From Coriaria nepalensis (lineage: Eukaryota > Streptophyta > Magnoliopsida > Cucurbitales > Coriariaceae), in assembly GCA_027186245.1 (NCBI GenBank), contig CP114486.1, positions 3,935,501 through 3,999,500 on the forward strand: a stretch of 64,000 bases of DNA, in the 5' to 3' direction. Shown here piece by piece: positions 10,226 through 27,616 of this stretch (positions are counted from its first letter, which is position 1; each line of letters begins with the position of its first letter). The notes under the pieces are model-generated. The model saw only the letters and a program-made list of their open reading frames with translations. It was not told the DNA's origin and searched no databases. Both the position numbers and the translations under genes were made by a program.

Positions 10226-12341
10226 TTATCCATGCATCAAGTCAAAACCCATATGGTGGTTTCTCATTTCCATTGGCCGAGAAATGGGCCAAATGCTAGT
10301 TGCAGAGGGATTGTAAGATTGAGTTGGTGGAGCACCATTTGGTGTAGCTGCTAATCTATCATTGCCCTCCGTTTCGAAACTATCATCATCAGCTTTGGGA
10401 TCCACCACCGCTGGTTTTTTGTAGGATTTCGATCCGCCTCTACCATAAAGAAAACTACATACTACTACCTGCATCGACCACAAACTTTATTACATCAAAT
10501 TATGTAGAGTTGAAGTAAAGCTAGAATCTATGGTAGCACACTTTTGTTAGCTTATGTAGATCCAAACTACATTTGAATTTTAATTTGATGTTGCGTGTTT
10601 GCCTAAGAGATTATGAAATTGGATAAATTATACATTAAATTATATTCAAACCAGATTTTGAATGGGTTTAATCCATGCATTTCAAATGTTCATCACGTTT
10701 CCAGTTTCAATCCAACTAACCCAAACCATCTCGAAATGCACACATTCCCTATGTAAAACCACCATCCAATCACAAAAACAGAATACTGATGAAAAACAAA
10801 AGGGAAGGTACCTGAACAGGGCCTGATGCTATGAGGATGGCAGCACCACCACCAATGACAGGGCCATCAGGACTAGAAAGGGAAACGCTTAAACCACCAG
10901 TACGATCTTGAGGGCTGCCCTCTTCAGAAACTAAGTAAGAACCTGACAGGCATAATATCTGGAAACGGCCCTGAAAGTCAATAAAGAAAAGTAAAAAAGA
11001 TGAGGGTTTGAATTGAACGGATCCTCTAAAAAGGAGTGTGGATGAAAAAATGGATTTCCACTAGGGAAGAAAAGAGTTGATGAACATATGATCAACCTCA
11101 TATCTGATGCTAATGGCCGTCGATGCAGGTTGATGTAGTGTAACTGAAGAAACTGGTCCAGAGCCCGACAATATGCAAACCGCTCTTGGCCTCTGTTGTG
11201 AAAATGACAGTACTTTTGACACAATGTCCTGCAAAATTGACAAAATTCATCCCTGAATTAGCACAAAAGTGAAGAGGAAAGAGCTCGATTTTAATTTGGT
11301 ATCTGAATATATTAACAGTGCCAAAGCTTTCTATTCCAAAATTCAGCAAGAAAAGAATAAGCAGTACCTCTCCTCTTCCAATGCGCATGACATGTGGTGC
11401 AAATGCCTGTCCTTCCGAATTGTTCATCCAGTCACCTATCAAAAGATAATTATACCCTTTACAAAGTTCATCCATAAATCTCAAGTTACATACAAATGCA
11501 AGAAAGGAGTAGCTATCCTAACTTTTAACTACAAATAGAGAATCAAGCATTATGAACATGAAAAACTCCCAACTCTAATTCATCCAAAAAATCTCAAGTT
11601 TACAATGACTGTTTAGTTTCTCTCTGACCTTGTTATCCACTCCCTTAACAAAGATCTCAAGGGTCTTTTGCTTCTGATGAAGACCTCAAACAAATCTAGT
11701 CAAGTCGACAAAAAGAGATTTAACAACCAGAGCCACGAAACCCAGCAATTTCCCAGAAAATAATCTAGAAAATAAGAACTCTAAATTGTTAATATTGTCA
11801 AAGGAACCATTGAATGTTACTCAATTACAATGTGACGAGCAGAAGAAGTAGCATTCACCACAAAAAAAATTCAGCCAGTAATAATTTCAAACACCCAAAA
11901 ACAAAAACAAAAAACATCAAGAGTTGCGGAGAATGTTATACCAAGCAGAGCTAATCGCTGTTTCCTTCCAGTTCCAGGCGGTCGACCTCTATTCCTTTTG
12001 GGGGTCAATGAATTCAAATCATGAGAATTATTATTAAAACCATCCGATTTCTTTGTTGATAAGCCCAACGTAACGGACCCATCTGGAGCATATTTTCGGG
12101 GCCTCCCTCGTTTCTTCTTCACAGAAACACTGGAAGGAACTGTAGGGCCCACACCAATATCAATGCCTCCGGGAAATAACGACCCTACTGAGCTAACCGG
12201 GATATTTGGCTGAACCGGAGCAATGGGGTTAGAAAATGACTGGAACTCCGGTGGTGGGGTATGAAATCCAACCGGATGTGGGCTGGGATGGGACCCACCA
12301 AACCCGTCCCTATGTATGTAGTATGAAGCTGACCCATCCAT
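10226..12341 (-). CDS. AT-hook motif nuclear-localised (AHL) protein, two AT-hooks plus PPC/DUF296 domain (333 aa, 5 exons)
   Basis: Coding exons in transcription order: 12341-11942, 11435-11368, 11228-11097, 10970-10812 and 10468-10226. The protein is a nuclear chromatin-binding regulator that binds the AT-rich minor groove and oligomerises through its PPC domain. AT-hook 1 is KKKRGRPRKY (RGRP at 78-81) and AT-hook 2 is KRNRGRPPGTGRKQ (RGRP at 118-121). The PPC domain runs from about residue 138 to 255, with FAPHVMRIGRGEDIV, SFSQQRPRAVCILSG, the GRFQILCLSGSYL strand and VIGGGAAILIASGPVQVVV. The N-terminus is Gly/Pro/Ser-rich and the tail is hydrophilic. Two hooks plus this PPC type fit the intron-containing AHL clade. 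It is head to head with the BSK gene. All introns are GT-AG; total coding length divides by three. Confidence 0.93.
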
Positions 12342-14603
12342 TCATTAAAGATTGTGTTTTTGAAAATCCTTGAACCCTACAAAATATTACAAATCTAAAT
12401 GAAAAGAGGGTTCAGAGCTGCAATTGAAAATTAGGGTTTTTCAAGGGTTTTCCTTCCGTAAATGGAAAGGATCGAAAGTTCTGAGCTTTATAACGGAGAA
12501 TAGGGAATTGAAAGGAGAAACGGAAACCCTTTTGTTCTCTTTTCCTGTAAATCCTGAGAACCCAATAAAAAGGCGAGTCTAAATTCTAAAATTAAAGGCT
12601 CAGCTAGGAGGTTCTTGCCAATAATGGTGGAATCATAGTCCCCAAATTTATAACCAAGATGATGAAGAAGAAAGAAAAAAAAAAAGAGCTGGACAAGGGG
12701 GAAACTAAACAAACTAGGAACGAAAATGCAGAAAGGTAGAAGGCGGACTTCAACAAGAAAGAGGCTCCTCAGTGAAAACACAACCACCCTAACAAATGCC
12801 CTGTTTGTTAGTCCTGAAATCAAGCCGAATCATCCTAGAGAAGAAAACGAATACCCTGTTTGTGTGTGTATCTAAAATTAAAAAGGGCTTACGAAGAAAA
12901 GGACAATTTCGAAGCTTTTGATTATACAAAGGATGCGTGTGAAACAAAGAGTAGTCTGCCTCTGCTGTCTCTATAATATAAATATTTAATATAATACATA
13001 ATCTAATAATATGAATTTTATTATATGTATTTTAGTTATCTAAGTGATAAGGGTGGGAAAAATAAAATATTTCCTTATTTTAATAATATTATTTTAATAT
13101 TTTATGTAGATAAGTTTACTATATTGATTTTAATGAAATTGCATGGTTAGAATAGTGCATTAAAGGAAAAAAAATGATTTTTTTTATATGAAAAATATGT
13201 ATTAAAATTAAATAAGATTAGATAAATTGATACTAATTTAAATTAATCATTTATTTTATTTTATCTAAAAATTTATTTAACTTTATTACGTGTATTATTA
13301 CTTTTATATTATTTACGTATAAAATAAAGTTTTAACAAATAAATAATATATGCTCTGTCAAACTGCAGTTTAGACAGTGACACCAATTGTGTGTGTTCGT
13401 AGTAATGAAAGGATGATTATCAACAGTGACAAGTGTATAGATAATGAGCTTATGAACGTTGTAGTTTGATAATTATACGTTTGTAAGGATAAGTTGATTT
13501 TGACCATTTTTGTCTTGTTCTTGAGAAGGGATTTGATTTTGGAAAATACCCCATGCATTGCATTGCGAGAAGATGACAATGGCGATCATGTCGGTGCAAT
13601 AGGGAAACATTAGTACATGTTTAAAGCGGATAATCAAAAAGTTTATATTAAAAATACAGACTACTTGCTTTTTTTTTTCCCTATTTTATTATTATTATTA
13701 TTAATTTTTTTTGTTCTCATCCACATTTGAAAGCTCACACTGATTTATCACTGTCGACTGGAAAGAGAGAGAGAGAGAGAGCTTTCATTCTCACGATTTT
13801 CACACCATCTGGACCTGCTTCTTCTTCTTTAGGCTGCAACCAATTTCTATGTTGTTTTGAAGAAGGAAGGAGGAGAGAGAAGCAGCAAAGTCTACTTTTT
13901 CTTCTTTTTACTGAATCGAGGACGATGACTCGCTTCTTGAGCTGATTGATTCAGGTTCTGAAAGGTCTTCTTGCTTTTCGTGATCTTTGATTAAAATTTA
14001 AAAAAAAAAAACGGAGGAGGAAAAAAGGGTGTTCTTTGCTTCTTTTGATTGGCTCTAGAACGCACGAACGATCTCGCTTTTACTCTGCTAAATTATATTT
14101 ATAGTGAGGTTATGCTTTTGATGCAATTTATAAAAGCTAATTTGTTTGGAGGTTTTGATTTTCACTGTGTTGACTCAGATTGGAATCGTAACTCAGGTAA
14201 TGCTTCTTCTCTCTTCTATCTCAAATGTTGAATGCTCACTCTTTTGTAATAGATTATATTGTACTTTCCATGTTTCCTCAAGTTTAACTTGATTCTGGGT
14301 CAAGCTCTGGACTTTTTTTCATTTTCATTTTATTACAACACTATGTATGTTTTTCTTGGAGTTACTTTTGAAATCTGGAATCAATTGGGCTTTATGTGAG
14401 GATGCATTTCAGGGTTGGGATTGAATCCTCTGTTTTATCTCGGAGCTTTGAATTCATAACAGTTTACAGTTTACATGTGATGTGAAGTGCTTAGCAACCA
14501 TCCGTGCTGGCATGTGAAGTTCTCTGGCTATATATACAGACGTTTTTTTGCGGGTCAAATCTAGAACCTTATAGCCTCTTTTTCGGTCGGACTGGTGAGT
14601 GGG
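12342..14603. other. Divergent intergenic region between AHL (-) and BSK (+)
   Basis: 2.26 kb. 12342-12900 should carry the AHL 5' UTR and promoter. 12960-13360 is very AT-rich. From about 13727 a BSK leader can be inferred: it contains a (GA)n tract (13765-13782) and CT-rich sequence, and probably one or more 5' UTR introns before the ATG at 14604. Short ORFs here (for example 13727-13945) look like leader noise. Confidence 0.5.
13765..13782 (+). repeat. (GA)n microsatellite in the BSK leader
   Basis: Nine GA units lie within GAAAGAGAGA...GAGCTTTC. Such GA/CT tracts are common in plant 5' UTRs and core promoters and can bind BPC factors; the function here is inferred. Confidence 0.6.
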
Positions 14604-17522
<2,919 letters not shown>

Positions 17523-18269
17523 GTAAGTTTAAAACCCTCCATTTCCTTCACTTGAAATTGCACTTCGTCTAAGAAAGGCTCAAGAGGGATTCCAAATCCG
17601 GGATGAGAAGATCAAAGCATTTACTGAAATCAAAGCAATTGAATGTAGAGCTGGATGGATTGGTGAGATGAGTGTGCCCTGTTTGGTATTGGGTGATTTT
17701 TCTGGTTCTTTTCAAATATGAAAATTATGTCCTTAGTTTTTTTTTTTTTTTTTATAACTGACCTTTACTTTGGTTTGAAGGATCTTGGGCAAAATAATTG
17801 AGAATCCCCTCAGAACGATTGAGATCATTTGTAAAGGATAGATATATTCAACAATTTGAATTGTGCAATGAGAAGAGTGAATATAGAGAATGTTGTTGTT
17901 GCTTGTAATTTATCTTTACATGATGAAATTTTTTATTTTTTGAAAATTTATCGAGTAGATAGTATTTATGATGAATCGATTGTTGATTTTAACTATATTT
18001 AGTATTGATATGATCGAATGAAGTTGATATATATGGATGGACACGACTATTATAAATGATGTCAGTGGAAGCAACTTCTCACAGTGTATTTAAATGCACG
18101 GTGTTCCGATGTTGGAACTTGGAACCGCCCATTTGAGTCAACAAAACCTTATTCACCCCAAATTAAGCACAAACACAAAACAAAGCCCATAACAATTATA
18201 TATATATATATATATATATATACCCTCTAAATCCAACAACATGAATGAGAATCCGAACCAAACGCAGCC
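17523..18269. other. BSK and beta-tubulin 3' flanks (tail-to-tail), with (TA)n tract
   Basis: The convergent region holds both 3' UTRs. A T-homopolymer lies near 17740-17754 and a (TA)n microsatellite at about 18199-18222. No coding potential. Confidence 0.5.
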
Positions 18270-19847
<1,578 letters not shown>

Positions 19848-19936
19848 TTTTCCTCTGGATTAGAAGAAGAAGAAGAATAAGGATGAGGATTGAAGTGTCA
19901 AATGGGTTACAGGCCTCTTGTTATTGATGTCCAAAT

Positions 19937-19947
19937 GTATATATAGG
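19937..19947 (-). promoter_or_regulatory. Candidate TATA box of the beta-tubulin gene
   Basis: On the minus strand CTATATATACA lies about 90-100 bp upstream of the ATG, directly after the purine-rich (plus strand GAAGAAGAAGAA) leader. It is the only TATA-like motif close to the start. Confidence 0.5.
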
Positions 19948-22087
19948 ATACACGTACATTTTATTCAGACAACACCAATATTTCATTAGTGGGTCCCATT
20001 TCTTCTATATTTTTAATTTTTTAAATTAATTTTTAATATTGAATTATATCAAATTATATATCAACTTAAATTACACATAAACTTTTCTCTTTCTCAAGGG
20101 ATCTGCCAAACTCCAGCAAAGAGCAGTGAGCTGGACGGTGAAGGCGACGACAAGACGAGAGATGCATCCTCTCTAATATTCTTTGGACACACCCCCTTCC
20201 CCCCCCCCCCCCCCCCTCTGAAATGACATTAATACCCTGCCAAATATATTACTGATTAAATAAATAAAACAATAAATTAAGTCGATAAATCTTATAATAA
20301 GAAATTATTTTATCTTTATCACATGATTACTAATAATTCCTTTAAGATTTATATGCGCGACTTTTAAAATACTTAGATGTAAATATATTTTAATCTAATA
20401 ACATGAGAAATAATTTAAAAAAAAAAATACACAAAATCTTGGCTATTTTGGGTAATATTGGTATGTACTAAAAAAAAAATACTTTACATCTCTAATTTGA
20501 ATTACTTTTCTTCCTTCTTGTGGGTGGCATTGATATAATGTTCTCACTTAATTTGCTTCATTAAGCAACATATCATTTGAAAAATTAAGATTGATGGGTT
20601 GTTTTAGCCAACATAATGAGTCTTTCCGAATCAATAATATTATTGTTTGGTGGTATGAATAAATATTTTTACGAGTTCGAATCTTATAAAATATTTTTAA
20701 GTTTAAATTTAAAAGAAAATAATTTATTACATTAAATATTAATAAATTAATAGTCTTGAAATTTTAAAAATAAAATCTATTAACCTAATAAATATTAAAT
20801 AACCAATATATAATTTTTAAGGGGCAAGTAGAAATTAAAATTATTATTTGAAGAAGATTATTAATTTATTAGGTTTTTTTTTTTTTTTTCTTCTTATTAG
20901 GTATTCAATTATCCAAGTTTTAAGGGGGAAATTGTGAAAGTCCAATAATTGAAGTAAATTATTTTTGTTTATCAATCAAAATCCCATCCCAAATTATACA
21001 AATTTCTTCCGATACATGCTGCATTTTGAATGTCAAAAATTGTGTACTCTATCGATCGAAGTAAATTCTTCTTTTTTTATCGATCAAAATTCCTTTCCAA
21101 ACTGTCCCATCCAATGTTTAGAAATAATTAAGCATAAAAAGGTAATAATGATGTTAAATATTATAAGGGCGGGGATTGAAGAGAGTAGAGAGGATAGGGC
21201 TTATAGGGTAATCTGTCCAAATCATGTTAATCATGTCCAAATCATTTTGAGTTTAATTAGCAGGGGGTTAGGATGTTCCCTCTACACCAACCAACCACCA
21301 ACCCATCTACTCAATTAGTACAAGAACATCATACTTGACTCTTGATAGTTACTTTAAGAACCCCTCCTTTTTCTAAAACCCCCTTAATTCTTGCTCTAAT
21401 TTTCTTTCCTTTTCTTTGGTCAGTAATTGCACCACTTTAGTGGGAATAAAACATCATAATTCGGTAAGAAATCGTGAAATTTCCTATTAACACATGGAGG
21501 CGAAAATAGTATCTTGAGAAAGACCATAGAGAAGGGTATCAAACAGGAACAGATATGGCTGGACATTACTATTACCATGAAAACAGGATAACATGGGATA
21601 AGATTCAGTCCTACTAGTGAAACACATGGGAAGATGTTGACAGCCACATGGCCTAAGGTTTTGAAAGGAGACAAATCTAATACACCAAAAACTAACAAAA
21701 CCCATCTACATGTGTGTGTGTGTATGTATATGAGGAATAAAATATTCTTAGAGGTAGCTGTAGATAAACATGACAGATCTTTTGCTAGTACCCAAAATAA
21801 ATACCACAATCACCAGCAGCTACAAAGCCTATCACAGACAATACATACTATAAACTGGGTATGAAGCTTATAATATTGATCTAAGGCTACAGGTGACAAA
21901 GATGGGATCATATATTATTAGTGGAGAATAAGCCTCACGAGTCATGTCATGAATTTGCATTACAATTTTTTATTGACAAAAGGGATGTAAATCAAAAGCA
22001 TCATAATTGAATGCAGAAACAACAAATAGATTAGAGATGTTTAAAGCCAGAAGAAACCTCCTACAGAGATCACATGAATTTCACAAC
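19948..22087. other. Beta-tubulin upstream region and GSH1 3' flank
   Basis: About 2.1 kb, very AT-rich from 20000 to 21000. It contains a C18 homopolymer at 20199-20216 and a diverged direct repeat of about 45 bp (20951-20995 and 21057-21105, GAAGTAAATT...TCAAAAT). 21420-22087 likely includes the GSH1 3' UTR. No gene recognised. Confidence 0.45.
20199..20216 (+). repeat. Poly(C) tract, 18 bases
   Basis: An uninterrupted C run flanked by CCCCCTT in otherwise AT-rich DNA. The length may be unreliable because homopolymers are error-prone in assemblies. Confidence 0.7.
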
Positions 22088-25000
22088 TCAGTAGAGTAGC
22101 TCCTCATAAACTGGATCTACGCTTTTCCCCCATTTCCCGTGATACAGTTCCAAAAGCTTCTCGGCAGGTGTTACACCTGTCATTATTTACTCGCTTTATT
22201 AGTTCAGTTTGAGAAGTAAGAACAAACACTAGATATATATTTTCCACTCAAACATATCGTGTAGACATAAACATTGAATTAGTCATTTTAACTTCAGATT
22301 TGCTTTACCTGTTCTCACAACCTCGGCCACTTCATTTAAGAAGCCTAATTCTTTAAATCCTCTCCTTTCAAGGCCATCCTATAGAGAAGTATAATACTGT
22401 TAGCCTCACGTGTAACAATAGTAATAGCAAAACAAGGAAGAAAAGTCTCTTCATATTCACCTTTGCCAAATTAATGACATCTTCAGCAACATGCCTCAGC
22501 AGCCCATCACGGAATGGTGTATTCAGACCAGACACAGGAACCTACTATACAAAAGTTTTGCATTAGATTTTCCCATTTTGATCAGTAATGCAGTTTGGCA
22601 TTATGTCTTGGAAGGAAACAAACCACCAGCATTTTCCTATTTCATTTTATATAAAATCTACATGTCTTTCTGTACAAATAGGAAGACCCTATTACCTTAT
22701 TCCTTAACATCTGTCTTTCTTCTGGAGTCCAGTCAGCAGTCATATCTAAAACATTTTGCAGTGAAACTTCATCATATAATATACCTACCTGTAGGAGAAA
22801 AAAAAAAGGGAGGGAAATCTAAGATCAGCAAGCTGGCAGCTTATTGATTGTGGAACTGACTAAACGAGATCAGGAGTGACTAGAGATGTTTAAGACCAAA
22901 GAGAGAGAGGTCACAAATGACCACCTAATGTGCTTAAATAGAGAGATGATAACTACCCAAAATGCTGGCAAAGCACATAACCTCCTCCAAGGCCCTCCAT
23001 CAGCCCCCCTCATCTCCAAGTATCTCTTCAGTCTGACCTGAATAGAACAAGCAACAGATGCCATAAATAGGGTGTAATAAACAGAAAATTCTGAGCACTC
23101 AAAGACATTCAGTCATACCTCGGGAAATATTGTGGTCAAATGATTCTCCCAGTCATTGAGGGTTGGAACTTCACCTGGAATGCAGGGAAGCTTTCCTGCC
23201 ATAAAGTCCTGAAATATGTAACATACTGTGCATTAATTCCAAAACAGCTTGGCAGGTTAATCTCAGACCTTCGCCCAGGGGCGGGGGGAATAATAGTACA
23301 GAGTTATCAGTTATGCATTGTCTATAGAAGATAGCCTGATAATTAAAAATATGTATGGATAGATGAAAACCCGAAAGGACATTCCAGCACAGTTGATATA
23401 CTTCTTATTCCGATAAGCAAAATACATTGGTACATCAAGAGCATAGTCAACGTACTGCTCAAATCTGCATGAGGAAATATCCAAAGAATCTATATAAGAA
23501 TCAAAGGAAAAATAAAACAGAAAATTATATGTAGCCAACCACTGCAAGCAAATGTAAAAGAAGTGGAAAGTGACCCCATTAAGTTTTAATCTACATTAGC
23601 CTCTCTTTCTTTTTTGTCCTTCCAAACCAGATAATCAAACTTACCCAAAGGAGTCATCGAAAACAAAGGGGAGCATTCCAGCACGGTTATTATCAGTATC
23701 GGTCCAAATATGGCTGTACAAGAACATAAAGTTAATATAGAAGCCAGGACAATAGAATATGAAAATAGAAACAGCAAACTCAATACGGAAATTTTTTAAC
23801 CTTCTCATGCTCAGAAAACCGTTTGGCTTTCCTTCAGTGAAAGGTGAATTTGCAAACAGAGCAGTTGCTATCTGTTTATTTGGTAAACCAGTTAGGGTGC
23901 CTTTAATTTGGAAAAATGCATAGTAAAATCACTAAGAGATCAAGGGCAAAGAATTCTCACAGGCTGTAACGCAAGACCAGCACGAAATTTTCTGATCATG
24001 TCAGCTTCGGAACTGAAGTCGAGATTAACCTACAAATAATCCACCATTATTGGTCTGAAGTAGGAAATAATTTATGTTTTTACCATTTATACCTGTAAGA
24101 AAAGATGTGGAAGATATATGGAGATAAAAGTGAGGCCAGCCATCTCACCTGAACGGTGCATGTCCTAAACATCATATCAAGTCCAAGGGAGCCAACTTTG
24201 GGCATGTAATTCCTCATAATTTCATATCGTCCCTGAGCCAAAGATACTGTATCAATATGAGAACTAACACAAAATACAAGAAAAAAAATACATTGCCAAA
24301 GCTTGAAAGTTGGCCAGTTAAGAAGTTAAGATTAGTGTTGAAGTATCTACCAAAATTGTAATGAGTTACACCCCCTTAAGCTATGAAGTTTTGGCTACTA
24401 ATTCACATTCTTAAGAGGAGGAACTGATATACCTTGGGCATTATAGGAATGTCTTTCAATTCCCATTTAGGCTGGAAACCCAACCCGAGAAATCCTATTC
24501 CCATTTCCTCGGCAACAGCTTTAACCTGGAAAAAGAAGGCAATATGTTCAAAACAGGATTTGAGCAGTTTTTCACGAAATTTGAAATATACCCTAGTTGT
24601 GTATGCCATGCTCCCATCTCATGTTCTTACTATGAAACAAAAGAATAAAGCCACAGAAGAGACCCGAAGACAAAGAACCAAAAAGAGAGGCATCTTTACA
24701 ACATAATTTGAAAACCTTACTAACTTGACTGTGTGTGGCCCACAAACATACAACTGAGACATGGGGTATATATATATATATAAAAATACGCATCCAGAAA
24801 CACCCTCATATTCCCTTTTTTAGTAGAATGTACTATATTAGAGGAAGTGATCATTCTCTCATTCTCATAATACTAAAATGATTTTTTTTTTTTTTCTCAA
24901 CAGACCTGATAGAGATGGGAATTAACTTCAGCACATGTTTGATGCAATGTCTCAAGAGGTGCGCCACTAAGTTCAAACTGACCACCAGGCTCTAGAGATA

Positions 25001-25990
25001 TGCTTTGATTCCCCTGGTCCAAAATAAAATAAGGTTGTTTACAAGAATACATCAGTAAAAAAAAAAAACGTAGCTTTTACTTTAAGATTAATCAGGCAAG
25101 CACTCCAAAACTATGAAGAAATAACAAATCTCCCCCTAATTTTTCTATGGCAATTGACCTCCCTTACTTTACAAAATCAATATTTATATGCAGTTCTAAC
25201 AAAACAGTATCTACAATCCCATTATTTTGTCCCCCAGAAATAGCTGTACCTGTTTGAGTCCTATGATGTTGTCTCCTTCCATTATTTTGTCCCAGTCAAA
25301 TCTCTCTGCAATCCCATTAAGCAAATATGCTATCTGTTCGTATTTCATAGGACGTAAAGTTCCCAACTCGAAACCAAACTTCTCGTGTTCTGTTCCTATT
25401 CTGCATCAACATCATTTTACGTAGGCAAACCGTGAGAATTCTGTCGGGATCTTCCAACCAAAAATCACAACATATTAAGAGTACTTGCTTCTTCTAAAGG
25501 AAATCATTAATAAGAAAGGAAATTACTTGAAACAATATTCTCCCATCAAATGAACTTTGCAAACACAGAAATGACCGAACAATTTTCGGGTGAAGCAAAG
25601 TGAAATACAACACTACGTTTATCAATATGCTAAAGATAATAAGTAAGCACACCTCCATTTTTCTTTAGGCTTGCATCCAGAGGCAAGATATGCCACAAGA
25701 TCTTCTTTTGTCAATGGCTCAGTGGCAATGACAGCATCCTCAGTGGGAGGGCTTGCAGCTACAATCCCCTGGCTCCTTCTTTTCGATCCTCTTCCTGTGA
25801 TACCCATATGGATTTTTTGTGCGTTCCTAGAAGAACTATGCGATATAGAAGCCAAACTGATAGAAGGTTCCTTGATTTTAAACGCCTCCAAACTCCTTTC
25901 CATTCTAAAAACCATGCTGCGCTCCGCTTTACCATATATAATCTCTGTATGGACATGGTATGATGAACCAGTCTGTGAAAGCAGCACCAT
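22088..25990 (-). CDS. GSH1: Glutamate-cysteine ligase (gamma-glutamylcysteine synthetase), plastid precursor (526 aa, 15 exons)
   Basis: Exons in transcription order: 25990-25653, 25400-25250, 25013-24906, 24525-24433, 24232-24149, 24029-23961, 23871-23801, 23713-23645, 23464-23371, 23208-23119, 23037-22957, 22788-22696, 22541-22461, 22378-22309, 22176-22088. The enzyme joins Glu and Cys with ATP, the rate-limiting step of glutathione synthesis in plastids. The first about 70 residues are Ser/Arg/Lys-rich and fit a transit peptide, followed by [41 protein letters not shown]. Core segments [33 protein letters not shown] and [19 protein letters not shown] are intact. All four Cys of the plant redox switch are present ([27 protein letters not shown]), so oxidative activation is expected. 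The length is normal and all introns are GT-AG. Confidence 0.97.
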
Positions 25991-27616
25991 GGTGTGCCCC
26001 TGGTAAGATCGACCAGAAACAATGGCTCAGTGGCAATGACAGCATGTCAATGCCAATGCCAATGCGGCAATGACAAGATTCAGACAAGTAAGTTATGGAG
26101 CTGAGAGAGAGAGGCGGGGGAGGGAAGAGAACTAAGAGAAAACAAATCAGTAAGTGAAGAAACTAAGAGGACAAAAGAAAACCTCAATTGACGTAGAATA
26201 CATAGACATCAAAAAAAGGGGAAGGAGTACACAATCAGCTAGTAGCATCTTTGAGAAAACATATCATACAAAGTGCGTACAGCAATAGAGAAACCTTCCA
26301 ATTTCCATATCGAATCCAAACAATCACAAAAGTGAAGCTAAATCAAATCCCAGTAACAAGAAAAAAAAAAAAAATCCACATACTAAGGGAAGTGAAAATG
26401 AATCGAAGATGGAGCTGTCGGACAATTCTTAAGAGCGAGTTATCTTATAGAGTGAAATCAAGAAGCTGAATCTTCTCACCTCTTAGCTCGGGCTGACTAG
26501 GGTTCTATGCTTCTCTTCTTTTTTTTCTTCTTTTTTTTTTCTCGGGAAATTGAAGTAGACTAGAGAAGGAAAAAAGAAAAGGCCAAATCGCTCGCCGCTT
26601 TCTTCCTCGCTCGAAAATGCACGAAAAGGAAAGAAGGAAAGCGATGCGATGATTTTACTTTTTCTCTGATCCTCTGGCTCTTGCTTTCTGACCCGTCAGT
26701 CAAGTTTTTGTTGTATTATTAGTTTATGATGAAGTGAGTAGTAAATAGTAATTAACGGCTTACACTCTTGTTTTCGTAGGTTGATCCTTTTTTTTTTTTT
26801 TTTTTGGCCACAAAATCCGTTCATTCCTAATTAATAGATTTAAACTTTTAAATATATTAAATTAGTTACGGGATTTAATTTAAATTAAATCCAAAAATTT
26901 AAAAAGAATGAGCAAATTTATTAAGATAAAATGATTTAATATATATATATATATTTTTTGGCTTGATTTCAAATGGTAGTGAAAATCATTCAAACTTAAG
27001 TCACCCGGCTAATATACGACGAGTAGGTCGTAAAGTGACGTTTATTAGGTTAAAGAAGTGGAGTTCAATTTGTAAACCTGCGTTGACTTTTGCAGTGACT
27101 TAAACCTTATAACATTTAATTTAATTAATAAATCAATTATTGGATAGTTATCAGTAGAGTGAAAATGACACATTGATTAACTGGGAAACATGTCAAGAAC
27201 AAGAAGTGGAGTTACTCTTCTATCTCTCTCTTTCAAACCAAGTATCGACGCAATCAGTGCTGTGACCCATACCGGCCAATAGCTGAGAAAGCCCATAAGG
27301 TGCGCCGAGCCCACGAGCAGTTTTACAATCACATAGCCCGGCCCATCAAATAGTTTAACGTTGGTAGTAAGTTAGAAAGCTCACAATCTAACCAAAATGC
27401 AAGATCGATAAAAGAAACAATGGAAATTCCATACGTATGTAAATTATACAGTAATACATACAACCCAATAAATAATGGAAGTTCCAAACAAATATTAAAC
27501 CCTTTTCTTCCTTTTCTTTTTCCTGATCTTTCATAAATATACACCATGACTGACTATTATCATGAAGAATCCGAGTAACCAGAAACTTGGAAGGAAACTG
27601 TACAAATGATCAGATG
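25991..27616. other. GSH1 5' leader/promoter and PYRP2-like 3' flank
   Basis: Just upstream of the GSH1 ATG the minus strand reads TTACCAG|GGGCACACCATG, a plausible acceptor of a leader intron. A 26-bp copy of GSH1 exon 1 sits at 26020-26045. CT-rich, GC-richer sequence at 26480-26640 (plus strand purine-rich in part) is a likely transcription start region. 26770-27130 is AT-rich. No ORF is convincing. Confidence 0.5.
26020..26045 (-). repeat. 26-bp exact copy of GSH1 exon-1 coding sequence in the GSH1 leader
   Basis: The 26 bases at 26020-26045 are identical to 25712-25737, which lie in GSH1 exon 1 and encode about DAVIATEPL. The copy is in the same orientation, 30 bp upstream of the start codon, followed by a short diverged ATGCCA/ATGCCG-like triplication (26046-26075). 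Confidence 0.85.

Noticed and set aside
12488..12823. 111-aa minus-strand ORF upstream of AHL
   Set aside because: It lies in the AHL leader/promoter and has low-complexity content (poly-Phe from an A-run). No family similarity.
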